From Allopusillimonas soli (GTDB taxonomy: Bacteria > Pseudomonadota > Gammaproteobacteria > Burkholderiales > Burkholderiaceae_B), in the NCBI RefSeq assembly GCF_004153445.1, contig NZ_SDQC01000004.1, positions 124,001 through 188,000 of the forward strand: DNA of 64,000 bases, given 5' to 3'. The translations under genes and the position numbers were made by a program. Numbering within the stretch: position 1 is the first letter of the stretch; every line of letters begins with the position of its first letter. The notes beneath the pieces were generated by a model. It was given only the letters and a program-made list of their open reading frames with translations. It made no database searches and was not told the origin of the DNA. This document shows positions 28,212 to 37,096 of this stretch, piece after piece.

Positions 28212-29276
28212 ATGAACCCTAACGAAAGCAAGCTCAGTTACCCCTGGGGCGATCAACAGCCCTTGCCGGGCGCAGTACTCAATGTGGCCGATGGCGTGCG
28301 TTGGGTGCGTATGCCGCTTCCCTTTGCGCTTGACCATATCAATGTGTGGCTGCTGCGCGACCAGATCGATGGCCGCGAGGGCTGGACGCTTGTTGATTGC
28401 GGTGTTGCCCGCGATGAAGTCAAGGACCTCTGGAAACAGATCTTCGACACTGCGCTCGATGGCCTGCCGGTGCTGCGAGTCGTGGTCACGCATATGCATC
28501 CCGACCACATCGGGCTGGCCGACTGGATATGCAAGCGCTGGGACGCGCCCATGTGGATTACCATGACCGACTATGCAATAGCCTGTCTGTGGTCGCGGAC
28601 CCAGAGCACAAGCAAGGGCGGGCCGCAGGGCGCCGGCGCGCTGGCTCATTTCATGCGCCATGGGCTTGCCGATCCGGATGCGCAGGCCAGCATCAGCAAG
28701 CGCGACAACTATTATGCAAGCCTGGTGCCCTCCGTCCCGGAGACATTCCGGCGCATCATGCATGGCGACCGCATCACCATTGGCGGCCGCATCTGGCAGG
28801 TCATCGTGGGCTATGGCCACGCGCCCGAGCATGCCTCGTTGTACTGCGATACGCTTGGCGTGCTTATTTCCGGCGACATGGTGCTGCCGCGCATTTCCAC
28901 TAACGTCAGTGTCTTCAACTTTGAGCCCGAAGCCAACCCGCTTCCGCTCTATCTGAACTCATTGCGCGCCTATGACGGGCTGCCCGAAGACACGCTGGTA
29001 CTCCCCTCGCACGGCCGGCCCTTTCGCGGCATGCACGAGCGCATCGCCCAGCAGCATGCCCACCACGCAGAGCGCCTGGACGAGGTCATGCGGGCTTGCG
29101 GCCAGCCGCAAAGCGCCGCCGATATCGTGCCCATCATGTTCCACCGCAAGCTCGACCACCATCAGCTGACGTTCGCGATGGGCGAGGCATTGGCCCATCT
29201 GCACGCCTTATGGCACGAGGGCAAGCTCACGCGCGCCATGGGCGATGATGGCGTCTATCGGTTTCAGTGTGCATAA
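28212..29276 (+). CDS. Metallo-beta-lactamase-fold hydrolase
   Basis: A 354-residue MBL-fold protein with the metal-binding THMHPDHIG (His94, His96, Asp98, His99), GYGHAPEHASLYC, the bridging aspartate in LISGDMVLPR and the late PSHGRPF. This pattern is typical of glyoxalase-II-like thioester hydrolases. The C-terminal 80 residues form an extra helical domain. The start at 28212 has GGAG ten bases before it. It is divergent from liuR with a LiuR-like box between, so it may hydrolyse a CoA thioester of branched-chain catabolism; this is inference. A weak hairpin (29278-29292) without a T-run follows the stop, and the remaining gap to 29442 shows nothing else. Confidence 0.82.
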   Translation: MNPNESKLSYPWGDQQPLPGAVLNVADGVRWVRMPLPFALDHINVWLLRDQIDGREGWTLVDCGVARDEVKDLWKQIFDTALDGLPVLRVVVTHMHPDHIGLADWICKRWDAPMWITMTDYAIACLWSRTQSTSKGGPQGAGALAHFMRHGLADPDAQASISKRDNYYASLVPSVPETFRRIMHGDRITIGGRIWQVIVGYGHAPEHASLYCDTLGVLISGDMVLPRISTNVSVFNFEPEANPLPLYLNSLRAYDGLPEDTLVLPSHGRPFRGMHERIAQQHAHHAERLDEVMRACGQPQSAADIVPIMFHRKLDHHQLTFAMGEALAHLHALWHEGKLTRAMGDDGVYRFQCA

Positions 29277-29442
29277 GATTGCCCCGGGCAATGGATGGCA
29301 CCAGTGATGCATGATGCAACGCTTCCGCGAGGCTGCGACACTGTGGCGGGCGACCGGAGGCCAGTCACAATGCGCAGCGTAAAGACATCTCGGCGGCGAA
29401 GACAGCGGCCATCGCTGCGACCGACGCGGGCCTGAGCAAAAA

Positions 29443-30651
29443 TCAGCGGCTGCTGACTGTCCAGAGGTCGCGCCAATATTGCAGCTTCTTAAAGTCGTCT
29501 GGTGTCGTGTCGGAGTTGTTTACAAACATGTGATCCATCAGCTTTGCGACACCGGAGGCTTCGCTGTCCGGCATTTTTGCGTTGCGGTTCGTCGAGATTT
29601 TGCCGTCTTCCATTTGCGGCACCATCCCCTCGGCGGACATCATGTAGTGAACGAAAAGCTTCGCGGCATTGGGGCTTTTAGTTGCCGCCGCGATGACTGC
29701 GACGCGCGGCGTCAATTGGCCGATCCAGGGCGACATTTGCTTGCAGACGGCCAGTGGAAAGTGATCGTTCTTGGCATGCGTGAATATTGCTGCGCTCACA
29801 AAACCAATAACCGGATGCTCGGATGTGCTGGCGCCCACGATGGGGCCGACATCAGTGTCGCTCTTCTGTACTTTTACGTTGTTTGCTGCGAATCGCTTGA
29901 CCCACTCGGCCGTCGCGGTCTCCTCTTTTGTTTCCAGCGGCTTGCCGAAATACGCCTGATAGGCGTCCTTCATCTCATCGTCTTTATTGTCCGCGATCTG
30001 ATTGAACCAGAACATGGTTTCATTGCGCAGCAGCGGATCAGGGATGCTGATCTTTCCTTTCCATTTTTTATCTGTGAGCGCCCACATATTGTCCACCGGG
30101 CATGTGTCGCCATACACATCGGGGTTATAGACCCATACCCAGGCGTTAAGGCTTGTAATGGCGGGACGCTGGTATGCTGGCCTCGTTTCAGTCTTCAGGT
30201 CGGGTGGCATCCAGCTAACCGCTATGCCTTGCGGCAGAAATTGCGCTGTCACGTCAGGCAGATTGCTCATATTGAAAACGTCGTGGCGCACGTTTCTCGC
30301 CTGGGCCTCCCGAACAAGAACCTCCTCTTGGTTGGAGGCCGACATCTTTTCCCCTGTGGCCTTGATCCCATATTTCTCCGAGAACTTCTTGGCCATTACC
30401 TTGATTTTGCCGGTTGCATCCACGACGGTGATGGGCGCTTCTTGCTTGGCCGCTTCGATCAGCTTGTCCAGGCTATAGTCCGAGTCCGGAATGCCAAGAC
30501 CTGTACTGCCGCTGGATGCGGCGGATCCGGCCGTGTCCGATGCGGCGTGTGCAGATTGCCCGTATCCGGCGATCATTAGTGTTGCAGCAAGAACCGGCGC
30601 CATGAAAATGGTGTTCCTGCTGAAAGTTCGTTGCAAATGTCTCACAGCCAT
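29443..30651 (-). CDS. ABC transporter periplasmic substrate-binding protein
   Basis: A 402-residue secreted binding protein with a Sec signal peptide (basic start, hydrophobic stretch MAPVLAATLMIAGYGQ, cleavage after AHA near residue 36). The mature protein resembles the iron/thiamine/2-aminoethylphosphonate binding proteins of cluster F (FbpA/AfuA-like), but I do not see a convincing C-terminal tyrosine pair used for ferric iron. The ligand is therefore open. It is the third gene of a leftward operon after the permease and ATPase, 70 bp from the latter. Base composition is lower in G+C than that of flanking genes. Confidence 0.8.
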   Translation of the reverse strand: MAVRHLQRTFSRNTIFMAPVLAATLMIAGYGQSAHAASDTAGSAASSGSTGLGIPDSDYSLDKLIEAAKQEAPITVVDATGKIKVMAKKFSEKYGIKATGEKMSASNQEEVLVREAQARNVRHDVFNMSNLPDVTAQFLPQGIAVSWMPPDLKTETRPAYQRPAITSLNAWVWVYNPDVYGDTCPVDNMWALTDKKWKGKISIPDPLLRNETMFWFNQIADNKDDEMKDAYQAYFGKPLETKEETATAEWVKRFAANNVKVQKSDTDVGPIVGASTSEHPVIGFVSAAIFTHAKNDHFPLAVCKQMSPWIGQLTPRVAVIAAATKSPNAAKLFVHYMMSAEGMVPQMEDGKISTNRNAKMPDSEASGVAKLMDHMFVNNSDTTPDDFKKLQYWRDLWTVSSR

Positions 30652-30721
30652 CTCCTTTGCAGATGCGGTGCAGCCATCGTTGCCGATGACGGCAGGTCAA
30701 TATTACTTTCGTCGGGATTAT

Positions 30722-31834
30722 TTAGGAAACAGCATCATTGTCCAGCAATCTGTTTCCCTCCTCATTGAAAAGATGCAGATCTCCCGGATCAGTCCGAAAA
30801 ATCACATTTTCGCCCAACTGGACAGGTGGCGGCATATTGGTCGTCGCAAATAGTTTTTGCGTTGCGACGGTCAATTCGATGATCCAATTGCCGCCGGTCG
30901 GCATGATCCCCGTCACGTCTGCGCGCCCCCAATAGGCCGTATCAGTGCCGCCGCCGGTGGATGGTCCGATCTGAATGCTCTCGGGTCGAATACCGGCCGA
31001 CCCAACGCTTGCACCAGGACGACGGTTTTCAATGTATTTTCGCAACGACGTTGAAAGTTCCGAGCGCTCGGCCGAGCTCAATTCAACGAAGTTCATGGGC
31101 GGGCTGCCCACAAATCCAGCCACAAATCTGTTGCGTGGGCGATTGTAGATATTATCTGGACTGTCCAGTTGCTGGAGGGTCCCTTGATTCATGACGGCTA
31201 TCACGCTCGCCAGTGTCATGGCTTCCCATTGATCATGCGTTACGAACATGATGGTAGCCCTGGACTCAAGATGGATTCTCTTGAGTTCGGCGCGCATTTC
31301 AAGACGCAGCTTGGCGTCGAGGTTGGACAAGGGCTCGTCCATGAGAATGACATCCGGCCGCACCACCAGCATTCGCGCCAAGGCGACGCGTTGCTGCTGC
31401 CCACCCGACAGATCGGATGGATATCGATTGCGATACGCTGCAATACCCAGTTTCTCCATAATTTCATCACATGCGGCGGCTCGCGTCCTACGATCGACGT
31501 TACGAAGCGCGAGGCCGAATTCGACATTGTCTTGCACGGTCAGATGCGGCCACAGGGCATAGCTTTGAAACACAAACCCCATATTGCGATTTTCAGGTGG
31601 AACAAAGATGCCTTTCTCGACAGAGTCGTATACCTGGCCTCCAACGAGAATCTCTCCGGATGTTGGGTGTTCCAGGCCCGCGACCATGCGCAAAGTCGTG
31701 GTCTTCCCGCAACCCGAAGGACCAAGTATGCACAGGAACTCCCCCTCGCCGATTTCGAGGTCAAGACCCATGACTGCCGGCGCGACCCCTCTGCTGTAGC
31801 GCTTCTCGATTGCGTGAAGCGAGATTCTTGGCAC
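30722..31834 (-). CDS. ABC transporter ATP-binding protein
   Basis: A 370-residue ATPase of the polyamine/iron/sugar group. It has Walker A GPSGCGKTT, Q-loop FVFQSYALWPH, signature LSGGQQQRVALARM, Walker B VILMDEPLSNLD and H-loop FVTHDQWEA. A TOBE-type regulatory domain occupies the last 130 residues. It powers import through the fused permease encoded 2 bp upstream. Confidence 0.92.
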   Translation of the reverse strand: MPRISLHAIEKRYSRGVAPAVMGLDLEIGEGEFLCILGPSGCGKTTTLRMVAGLEHPTSGEILVGGQVYDSVEKGIFVPPENRNMGFVFQSYALWPHLTVQDNVEFGLALRNVDRRTRAAACDEIMEKLGIAAYRNRYPSDLSGGQQQRVALARMLVVRPDVILMDEPLSNLDAKLRLEMRAELKRIHLESRATIMFVTHDQWEAMTLASVIAVMNQGTLQQLDSPDNIYNRPRNRFVAGFVGSPPMNFVELSSAERSELSTSLRKYIENRRPGASVGSAGIRPESIQIGPSTGGGTDTAYWGRADVTGIMPTGGNWIIELTVATQKLFATTNMPPPVQLGENVIFRTDPGDLHLFNEEGNRLLDNDAVS

Positions 31835-31836
31835 GA

Positions 31837-33666
31837 TTAACCCCCTAGTCCTGACGCAAGACTTGTCTTGGTCGCTTTCTGTAAAAAGAGTGTTCCAAAG
31901 AATGCAATGGCCGACAGCATGAGTACGACTGCGTTGGCGGCCTGGCTATAGCCAAAATCCACGAGCCGTATGGCATACGTTGTCAGCAGATCGGTTCCAG
32001 GCGTTGCCAGCATGATGACCAGGCTCAAGCCCTTCAGGCCAGATATGAATGGCAGGAGAATGCCTGCGGCAAGCGGGCCTTTTTGAATGGGAAGGATCAC
32101 CTTGATCAGGCGTTTCCACCACCCTGCTCCTGCAACCTGCGCAGCCTCTTCCGGGTCCTTTCCCAATTGCATCATCGCCGATATGCCTGCGCGGGATGCG
32201 AATGGCATCTGGTCCGCCATAATGGCCAGAATCAGAATTGCGGCAGTGCCATAAAGAGCGGGAATAGGCCCGTGCGGTACAGCGAAGATTGACAGGCATG
32301 CGGCCGCAAATGCGATTCCTGGCACTAGATACGGAAGGAAAGTGATATATCGCAGATAAGACCCCAAAGACTTAAAGGGCGTGCGAACGACAACGTAGCC
32401 GACCAAAACGCCAAGTACTCCAGCGCATATCGCCGCAATACCGACCATCCACAGCGAGTTCCAGGCTGCGTGCCAGAAGTCGGGGGTGACGAGGATGCCG
32501 GTGCGCAGCGCCGTCGTGGACAAATTGTGGCCCGTCCAGTAATCCCAGGTGAAGTTGCCGAAGGCAAACTTGCCAGGTATTCGCATGACAGTGGTCAGAA
32601 AGAGCACCATGAGCGGGATGGCGACGCTGACCGCAAACATGATTCCGGCAAGCGCCGTCATGGGCAGCCGCCACGGTCCAAGCCTTTGCGTCCGGCTCAT
32701 GGCGCCTTTGGCGCCTATCGTTATGAAACGGCGCGCCTCGCGAACCAATCGCGCATCGATAAGGACGGAGATGGTGCCGATGATGATGATTACACCCGCA
32801 AGCACTGCCGCTTCGCCTCCCTGCCGTGCCGTTACGCTGCGAAACAAAGAAGTTGCGAGAACGTCATACTTGACCGGCGCGCCCAGTATATAGGCCACGC
32901 CAAAATCGCCCAGGCATTTGGCGAATATCAATGTGATCGCCGACAGCAGGGACGGTCGCATCAGCGGAATGATGATGCGGCGTGCGATGGTGTAAGCGCG
33001 GGCGCCCAGCATGCGTGCTGAGTCCTCCAGTTGGGAATCAAAAGAGCGAAGCGCATTGCCAAAAAGCAGGATGACGAATGGCGTGTAATGCAGAGCCAGC
33101 ACTATGGTAATGGGAAGCTGTCCGTAGGCGAGCCAGTCGGGCGGCTCAAAGCCAAGGGATTCGAGCCAACCAGGCTGGCCGCCGACAGTGCGGTTGAGAA
33201 AAATCGAACTCCATGCCAGTGCAATGGTCCACGAAGGCAGCATATATGGCACGATGAGCGCGGTAGCGAACCATTTGCGGCCCAGCAGGTCTGTTCTGCT
33301 GATCAGCCAGGCCATGACGCCGCCGGCGACCAAGGCAATGGCCATTGCGCCAAGTGCGACATACATCGTGTGTACGAGCGGCAGCCACAGGATATCTGGC
33401 GCCACAATAGATTTGAAAACCCGGTCGATATTATGGAATGTGAATGAGCCCGCGCTGTGGCCTAGCCGCAATGAATCGGCGTATTGAACCTGAAACGCAT
33501 CTCCAAGGAGGGAGACGACGGGCGCGACGATAAGGTAGGAGAATAGGATCGCGGCCAAAATGCCAATGAAGGCCGTTGGCTCACGAAGCGCTATGTTTAA
33601 GCGATACTTTGAAAGTTTCAAGAACCTGTGCTCCATGGTTGGCAGCACCGTGTGGTGCGCTTTCAC
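31837..33666 (-). CDS. Fused two-domain ABC transporter permease (FbpB-like)
   Basis: A 609-residue inner-membrane protein with two binding-protein-dependent permease domains in tandem (roughly 60-300 and 360-600). Each ends with an EAA-type cytoplasmic loop (LEDSARMLGARAYTIARRII and PEEAAQVAGAGWWKRLIKV). About twelve hydrophobic helices are apparent. This arrangement is typical of ferric-iron and phosphonate importers. The start at 33666 is a GTG; an ATG at 33636 is an alternative and neither has a well-spaced ribosome-binding site. It begins 9 bp after the lysE gene ends. Confidence 0.87.
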   Translation of the reverse strand: MKAHHTVLPTMEHRFLKLSKYRLNIALREPTAFIGILAAILFSYLIVAPVVSLLGDAFQVQYADSLRLGHSAGSFTFHNIDRVFKSIVAPDILWLPLVHTMYVALGAMAIALVAGGVMAWLISRTDLLGRKWFATALIVPYMLPSWTIALAWSSIFLNRTVGGQPGWLESLGFEPPDWLAYGQLPITIVLALHYTPFVILLFGNALRSFDSQLEDSARMLGARAYTIARRIIIPLMRPSLLSAITLIFAKCLGDFGVAYILGAPVKYDVLATSLFRSVTARQGGEAAVLAGVIIIIGTISVLIDARLVREARRFITIGAKGAMSRTQRLGPWRLPMTALAGIMFAVSVAIPLMVLFLTTVMRIPGKFAFGNFTWDYWTGHNLSTTALRTGILVTPDFWHAAWNSLWMVGIAAICAGVLGVLVGYVVVRTPFKSLGSYLRYITFLPYLVPGIAFAAACLSIFAVPHGPIPALYGTAAILILAIMADQMPFASRAGISAMMQLGKDPEEAAQVAGAGWWKRLIKVILPIQKGPLAAGILLPFISGLKGLSLVIMLATPGTDLLTTYAIRLVDFGYSQAANAVVLMLSAIAFFGTLFLQKATKTSLASGLGG

Positions 33667-33675
33667 TCCTGCTTG

Positions 33676-34302
33676 CTAGCGGTGCGATAAAACCAGTTTG
33701 AGCGCAAGCCCCAGAAACACCACGCCGGCCACGCGATGCAGTGTCTTTCGCAGTGTGTGCGAGCGCTGCAGACGGTCGCCTAGTGTGCCGGAGAACCAGG
33801 CCAGCAGCCCGAATACCAGCAGCGTGGCGAGAATCATCAGGCCGCCCAACGCCAGGGTCTGCATGGCCACGGACCCGCGCCCTGGCGAGGTGAACTGGGG
33901 CAGGAAGGCCAGGAAGAACAGCGATACCTTGGGGTTGGTCAAGTTCATGATGATGCCGCGCCGATACAGCCTGCCCGAATTCTGTTGGGCGGGCGCCGCG
34001 CCGTCCGCCGCGTCGCCCTGAGAGCGCAATGCACCCCAGGCTAGCCAGGTGAGGTAGGCAGCCCCGGCAATCTTCAACGCGGTGAAGGCCGTTTCGGATG
34101 CGGCGAACAGGGCGGCCAGGCCGACTGCCACGGCCACGGTGTGGCCTATAAGGCCGGTGCATAGGCCCAGAACCACCAGCAGGCCGGATCGGCGCCCCCA
34201 CATGGCCGACTGCATGAGGACGAACAGGTTGTCGGGGCCGGGCGCCAGCGCCAGCAGGATGGCGACGCCGAAGAAGGAGAGAGCGACTTCAGGTGTAAGC
34301 AT
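33676..34302 (-). CDS. LysE/RhtB-family amino-acid exporter
   Basis: A 208-residue membrane protein with six predicted helices. The signature is complete: LALAPGPDNLFVL in helix 1, GAAYLTWLAWGAL, and NLTNPKVSLFFLAFLPQF. The family exports homoserine, threonine, lysine or similar metabolites by proton antiport. It is oriented towards the ABC importer but differs from it in base composition, so cotranscription is uncertain. metC is divergent, 143 bp away. Confidence 0.87.
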   Translation of the reverse strand: MLTPEVALSFFGVAILLALAPGPDNLFVLMQSAMWGRRSGLLVVLGLCTGLIGHTVAVAVGLAALFAASETAFTALKIAGAAYLTWLAWGALRSQGDAADGAAPAQQNSGRLYRRGIIMNLTNPKVSLFFLAFLPQFTSPGRGSVAMQTLALGGLMILATLLVFGLLAWFSGTLGDRLQRSHTLRKTLHRVAGVVFLGLALKLVLSHR

Positions 34303-34445
34303 GATGGCGTCGTGTGCGCTACAGTATCAGGGTTCCACGGTCGGGTGCGGCGCCAAGATGGCGCGACGCCGGGCCGCCCGCCGCCCAGTGCGGCAGGGAT
34401 TCATTCTAAACCTTCTTTTTCACCAGTCTTCCAGCCACGTCCACC

Positions 34446-35630
34446 ATGTCCGACTCGCGCGCTCACCTCGATACCCTGCTTCAACACACCGGCACTGCCG
34501 CATTCGATCCGGAGACCGGCGCGGCGCCGGTTTCCCTGCCGTCCATGCGTACAAGCACAGTGCGCTTCCAGAACCTGGAGGCGCTTGAGCGGGCTGCGGC
34601 GGCCAAGGCGCGGGGCGAACGCAGTGTGACCTATGGGCGAGTCGGCATGGACACCCATGCCGCGCTTGAACACGTGTTTTGCGCACTGGAAGGCGGTGAA
34701 CGGGCATTTCTGGCGTCATCGGGCCTGGGTGCGGTCACCCTGGCCATGCTGGGCGTGCTCAGCGCGGGCGATCATGTTCTGGCTGCGGATTGCGTTTACG
34801 GACCTGTGCGCAATTTTGCCGATACGGTGCTTACACGCATGAATATCGAGGTCAGCAGCGTGCCTGCCACCGTGGAGGCGCTGGAGCGGGCGTTGCGGCC
34901 CACGACCCGCATGCTTTACCTGGAATCGCCAGGCTCGCTGCTGTTCCAGATGCTGGACCTGCCGGCGTTGAGCGAGTTCGCGAGACATCACGGGCTGATC
35001 GTCGTAGCAGACAACACCTGGGGTTCGGGCTATATCTATCGCCCGCTTGATCTGGGCGCCGACATCTCGGTGGTGGCGGGCACCAAGTACGTGGGCGGCC
35101 ATTCGGACCTCATGCTGGGTGCTGTCGTTGCCAAGAATGAGGCACTCATTGCAAAACTGAACAGGACCCACTACGCCATGGGCTTCTCCATCAGTGCCGA
35201 CGACGCATGGCTGGCGCTGCGCGGCGTGCGGACGCTGCCGCTGCGCATGCGGCAAAGCGCGGAAAATGCCCTGCGGGTATGTCAGTTTCTCGACGCGCGT
35301 CCTGAGGTGGCGCGTATCTATCATCCCGCATGGCCGCAGGACCCCGGCCATGCCCTGTGGCAGCGCGACTGCACGGGCTCGAACGGGATGCTGGCAGTGG
35401 CGCTGAAGCTGGAAGACGCGCGCGCACGGCGCTTCGTCAATGCGCTGACCCTCTTTGGCATCGGCTTTTCATGGGGAGGGTTCGAGAGCCTGGTACAGCT
35501 GGTGGACCAGGCTGCCATCGCGAGCCACTCGTATTGGAGCGGCCCCGAAACCGTGGTGCGCCTGCATATAGGCCTGGAATCGCCGGACGACCTGATCGCC
35601 GACCTCGGGCGGGCGCTGGACGCAGCCTAG
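34446..35630 (+). CDS. metC: Cystathionine beta-lyase
   Basis: A 394-residue PLP enzyme of the Cys/Met-metabolism family. Lys214 in VAGTKYVGGHSD binds PLP, and TYGRVGMDTH, the aspartate in VVADNTW, and YLESPGSLLFQM are typical of the MetC branch. It cleaves cystathionine to homocysteine, pyruvate and ammonia in methionine synthesis. A role as a broader C-S lyase cannot be excluded. No clear Shine-Dalgarno precedes the chosen ATG. The divergent lysE-type exporter may handle amino acids but no direct link is visible. Confidence 0.9.
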   Translation: MSDSRAHLDTLLQHTGTAAFDPETGAAPVSLPSMRTSTVRFQNLEALERAAAAKARGERSVTYGRVGMDTHAALEHVFCALEGGERAFLASSGLGAVTLAMLGVLSAGDHVLAADCVYGPVRNFADTVLTRMNIEVSSVPATVEALERALRPTTRMLYLESPGSLLFQMLDLPALSEFARHHGLIVVADNTWGSGYIYRPLDLGADISVVAGTKYVGGHSDLMLGAVVAKNEALIAKLNRTHYAMGFSISADDAWLALRGVRTLPLRMRQSAENALRVCQFLDARPEVARIYHPAWPQDPGHALWQRDCTGSNGMLAVALKLEDARARRFVNALTLFGIGFSWGGFESLVQLVDQAAIASHSYWSGPETVVRLHIGLESPDDLIADLGRALDAA

Positions 35631-35716
35631 CCAGGCTGCCGACCGGGAGCGGTGCCGGATCCGGCCGCAGGGTCGCGGCGCGCGCCGCCGGACGCAAGAA
35701 GGCCCGGAAAAACGGC

Positions 35717-36337
35717 TTACTGGCCAGTGGCCTTGGCCACCAGCTTTTCCACTTCCTCAATCGTGCCCTCGTAGGAGCCGGTCATGCTGGGCGAGGTGAC
35801 ATACTTGCCCGCCACGGCGAAGCTGGGTGTGCCTTCGATTTTGTAGGCTTCAGCTAGTTCGTTGGCGCGCTGCAGTTTGGTATTGATGCCAAAGGAATTG
35901 AAGACGTCCTCGAAGGCCTTGCGATCCACGCCCTGCTTGACAATCCAGTCGGTGATGGCGTCGGCTGTATAGATGCGGTCGTGATCCTTGTGTATGGCAT
36001 CGAAGACCTTGCTGTGCAGGTCCATGCGGTCCAGTGCCTGCAGCGAATAGTAAAGCCTTTGGAGATCGGCCATGCTGGCATTGAAGGCTACCGGCACGCC
36101 GCGAAACACGACGTTGTCGGGCAGCGAGGGCAGCATCTTCTCCACCATGGGCTCCATGTGTGCACAGTGGGGGCAGGAATACGCGAAAAACTCCAGGACT
36201 TCTATCTTGCCCGCTGTATCAGAAGGCTGGGCAACGTCAAGTGTGACATAGGGATCAGCCGCTTGGGCGGCGGATGTGAGCAGTGTGCCCGACGCGAATA
36301 CGACGGCAGCCAGGCTGCGCAGGAGGAAGCGTTTCAT
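35717..36337 (-). CDS. dsbA: Periplasmic thiol:disulfide oxidoreductase DsbA
   Basis: A 206-residue thioredoxin-fold oxidant with a cleavable signal peptide (MKRFLLRSLAAVVFAS, cleavage after AQA). The redox motif is CPHC (Cys55 and Cys58) in FAYSCPHCAHME, and the cis-proline loop is GTPSFAV. It introduces disulfides into exported proteins and is reoxidised by DsbB. An ATG two codons upstream (36343) is an equally possible start. It is the third gene of the argS - SPOR - dsbA series, 72 bp after the SPOR gene. Confidence 0.92.
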   Translation of the reverse strand: MKRFLLRSLAAVVFASGTLLTSAAQAADPYVTLDVAQPSDTAGKIEVLEFFAYSCPHCAHMEPMVEKMLPSLPDNVVFRGVPVAFNASMADLQRLYYSLQALDRMDLHSKVFDAIHKDHDRIYTADAITDWIVKQGVDRKAFEDVFNSFGINTKLQRANELAEAYKIEGTPSFAVAGKYVTSPSMTGSYEGTIEEVEKLVAKATGQ

Positions 36338-36409
36338 GGACATGGCTATTCTGGAAACCCTTGTTATATAAAAAATAATGACGTTAAGACTGCACAATGG
36401 CCCGCAAGT

Positions 36410-37087
36410 TCAGGGCCGCACCACCGTAGTCTCGATTTTCTGCTCACCCAGCGTGGCGCGGGAGTGATTCATCTCGTCTATGCCCTTGAAGGGACCGACC
36501 CGGACACGGTTGATCGTGCCGCCATTGATCTCGGCCTTCTGTATTTTTGCAGGCAGGCCCAGCATGACAATACGCGCCATGAGCGCTTCGGCGTCCTTGC
36601 TGGAGCGAAAGGCGCCCGCTTGAAGATAATAAGTGGTCTGCGTGCCGGGGGGCGGCTCGGTGCCGGGCGGCGGCTTGGGTGCGGACGGTGGGGCTTTATC
36701 TGCCTTGGTGTCGGATTTCGTCAGGCTGGCGATGAGTTCGCCAATATTGTCGGGCCCCGATGGCACGGGCCGCTGCGTCGGCGCCGCGGGCGCTTCGCCC
36801 GCGGCGGGAGGTGCGATGGTCGTGTCGACAGGGCCCTGCGCGATGGTGCCGGCCGGGCTGTCATTGCCATAAAGTCCGAGATTTGGATCGGGCGCATCGC
36901 GCACGTCGGGAAGCAGCGTTTTGGCGGGATCGCGGCTGGCTTTGTCGGAGAACGGCATGGGCACCTGGGTGACAAACAGGGCGACCGCCACGGCGGCCAC
37001 CAGCCCGAGAATAAGACCAATGAGGACGCCGAACAGCGTGCCATTCCCCGTACGTGATCCTGTTGATTTGCGACGTTTCTGTGCCAT
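36410..37087 (-). CDS. SPOR-domain cell-division-type protein (FtsN/DedD-like)
   Basis: A 225-residue bitopic membrane protein. It has a basic cytoplasmic start (AQKRRKSTGSR), one membrane helix at about 19-41, a long Pro/Ala-rich periplasmic linker, and a C-terminal SPOR domain from about 148 (TYYLQAGAFRSSKDAEALMA ... VRVGPFKG). SPOR domains bind denuded glycan strands at the division septum. It begins 9 bp after argS, a gene order common in Betaproteobacteria. Confidence 0.88.
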   Translation of the reverse strand: MAQKRRKSTGSRTGNGTLFGVLIGLILGLVAAVAVALFVTQVPMPFSDKASRDPAKTLLPDVRDAPDPNLGLYGNDSPAGTIAQGPVDTTIAPPAAGEAPAAPTQRPVPSGPDNIGELIASLTKSDTKADKAPPSAPKPPPGTEPPPGTQTTYYLQAGAFRSSKDAEALMARIVMLGLPAKIQKAEINGGTINRVRVGPFKGIDEMNHSRATLGEQKIETTVVRP

Positions 37088-37096
37088 AAGCAGGTG

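Noticed and set aside
29278-29292. ATTGCC/GGCAAT hairpin as an intrinsic terminator of the MBL gene
   Set aside because: Six-base stem, three-base loop and no T-run; too weak to call.
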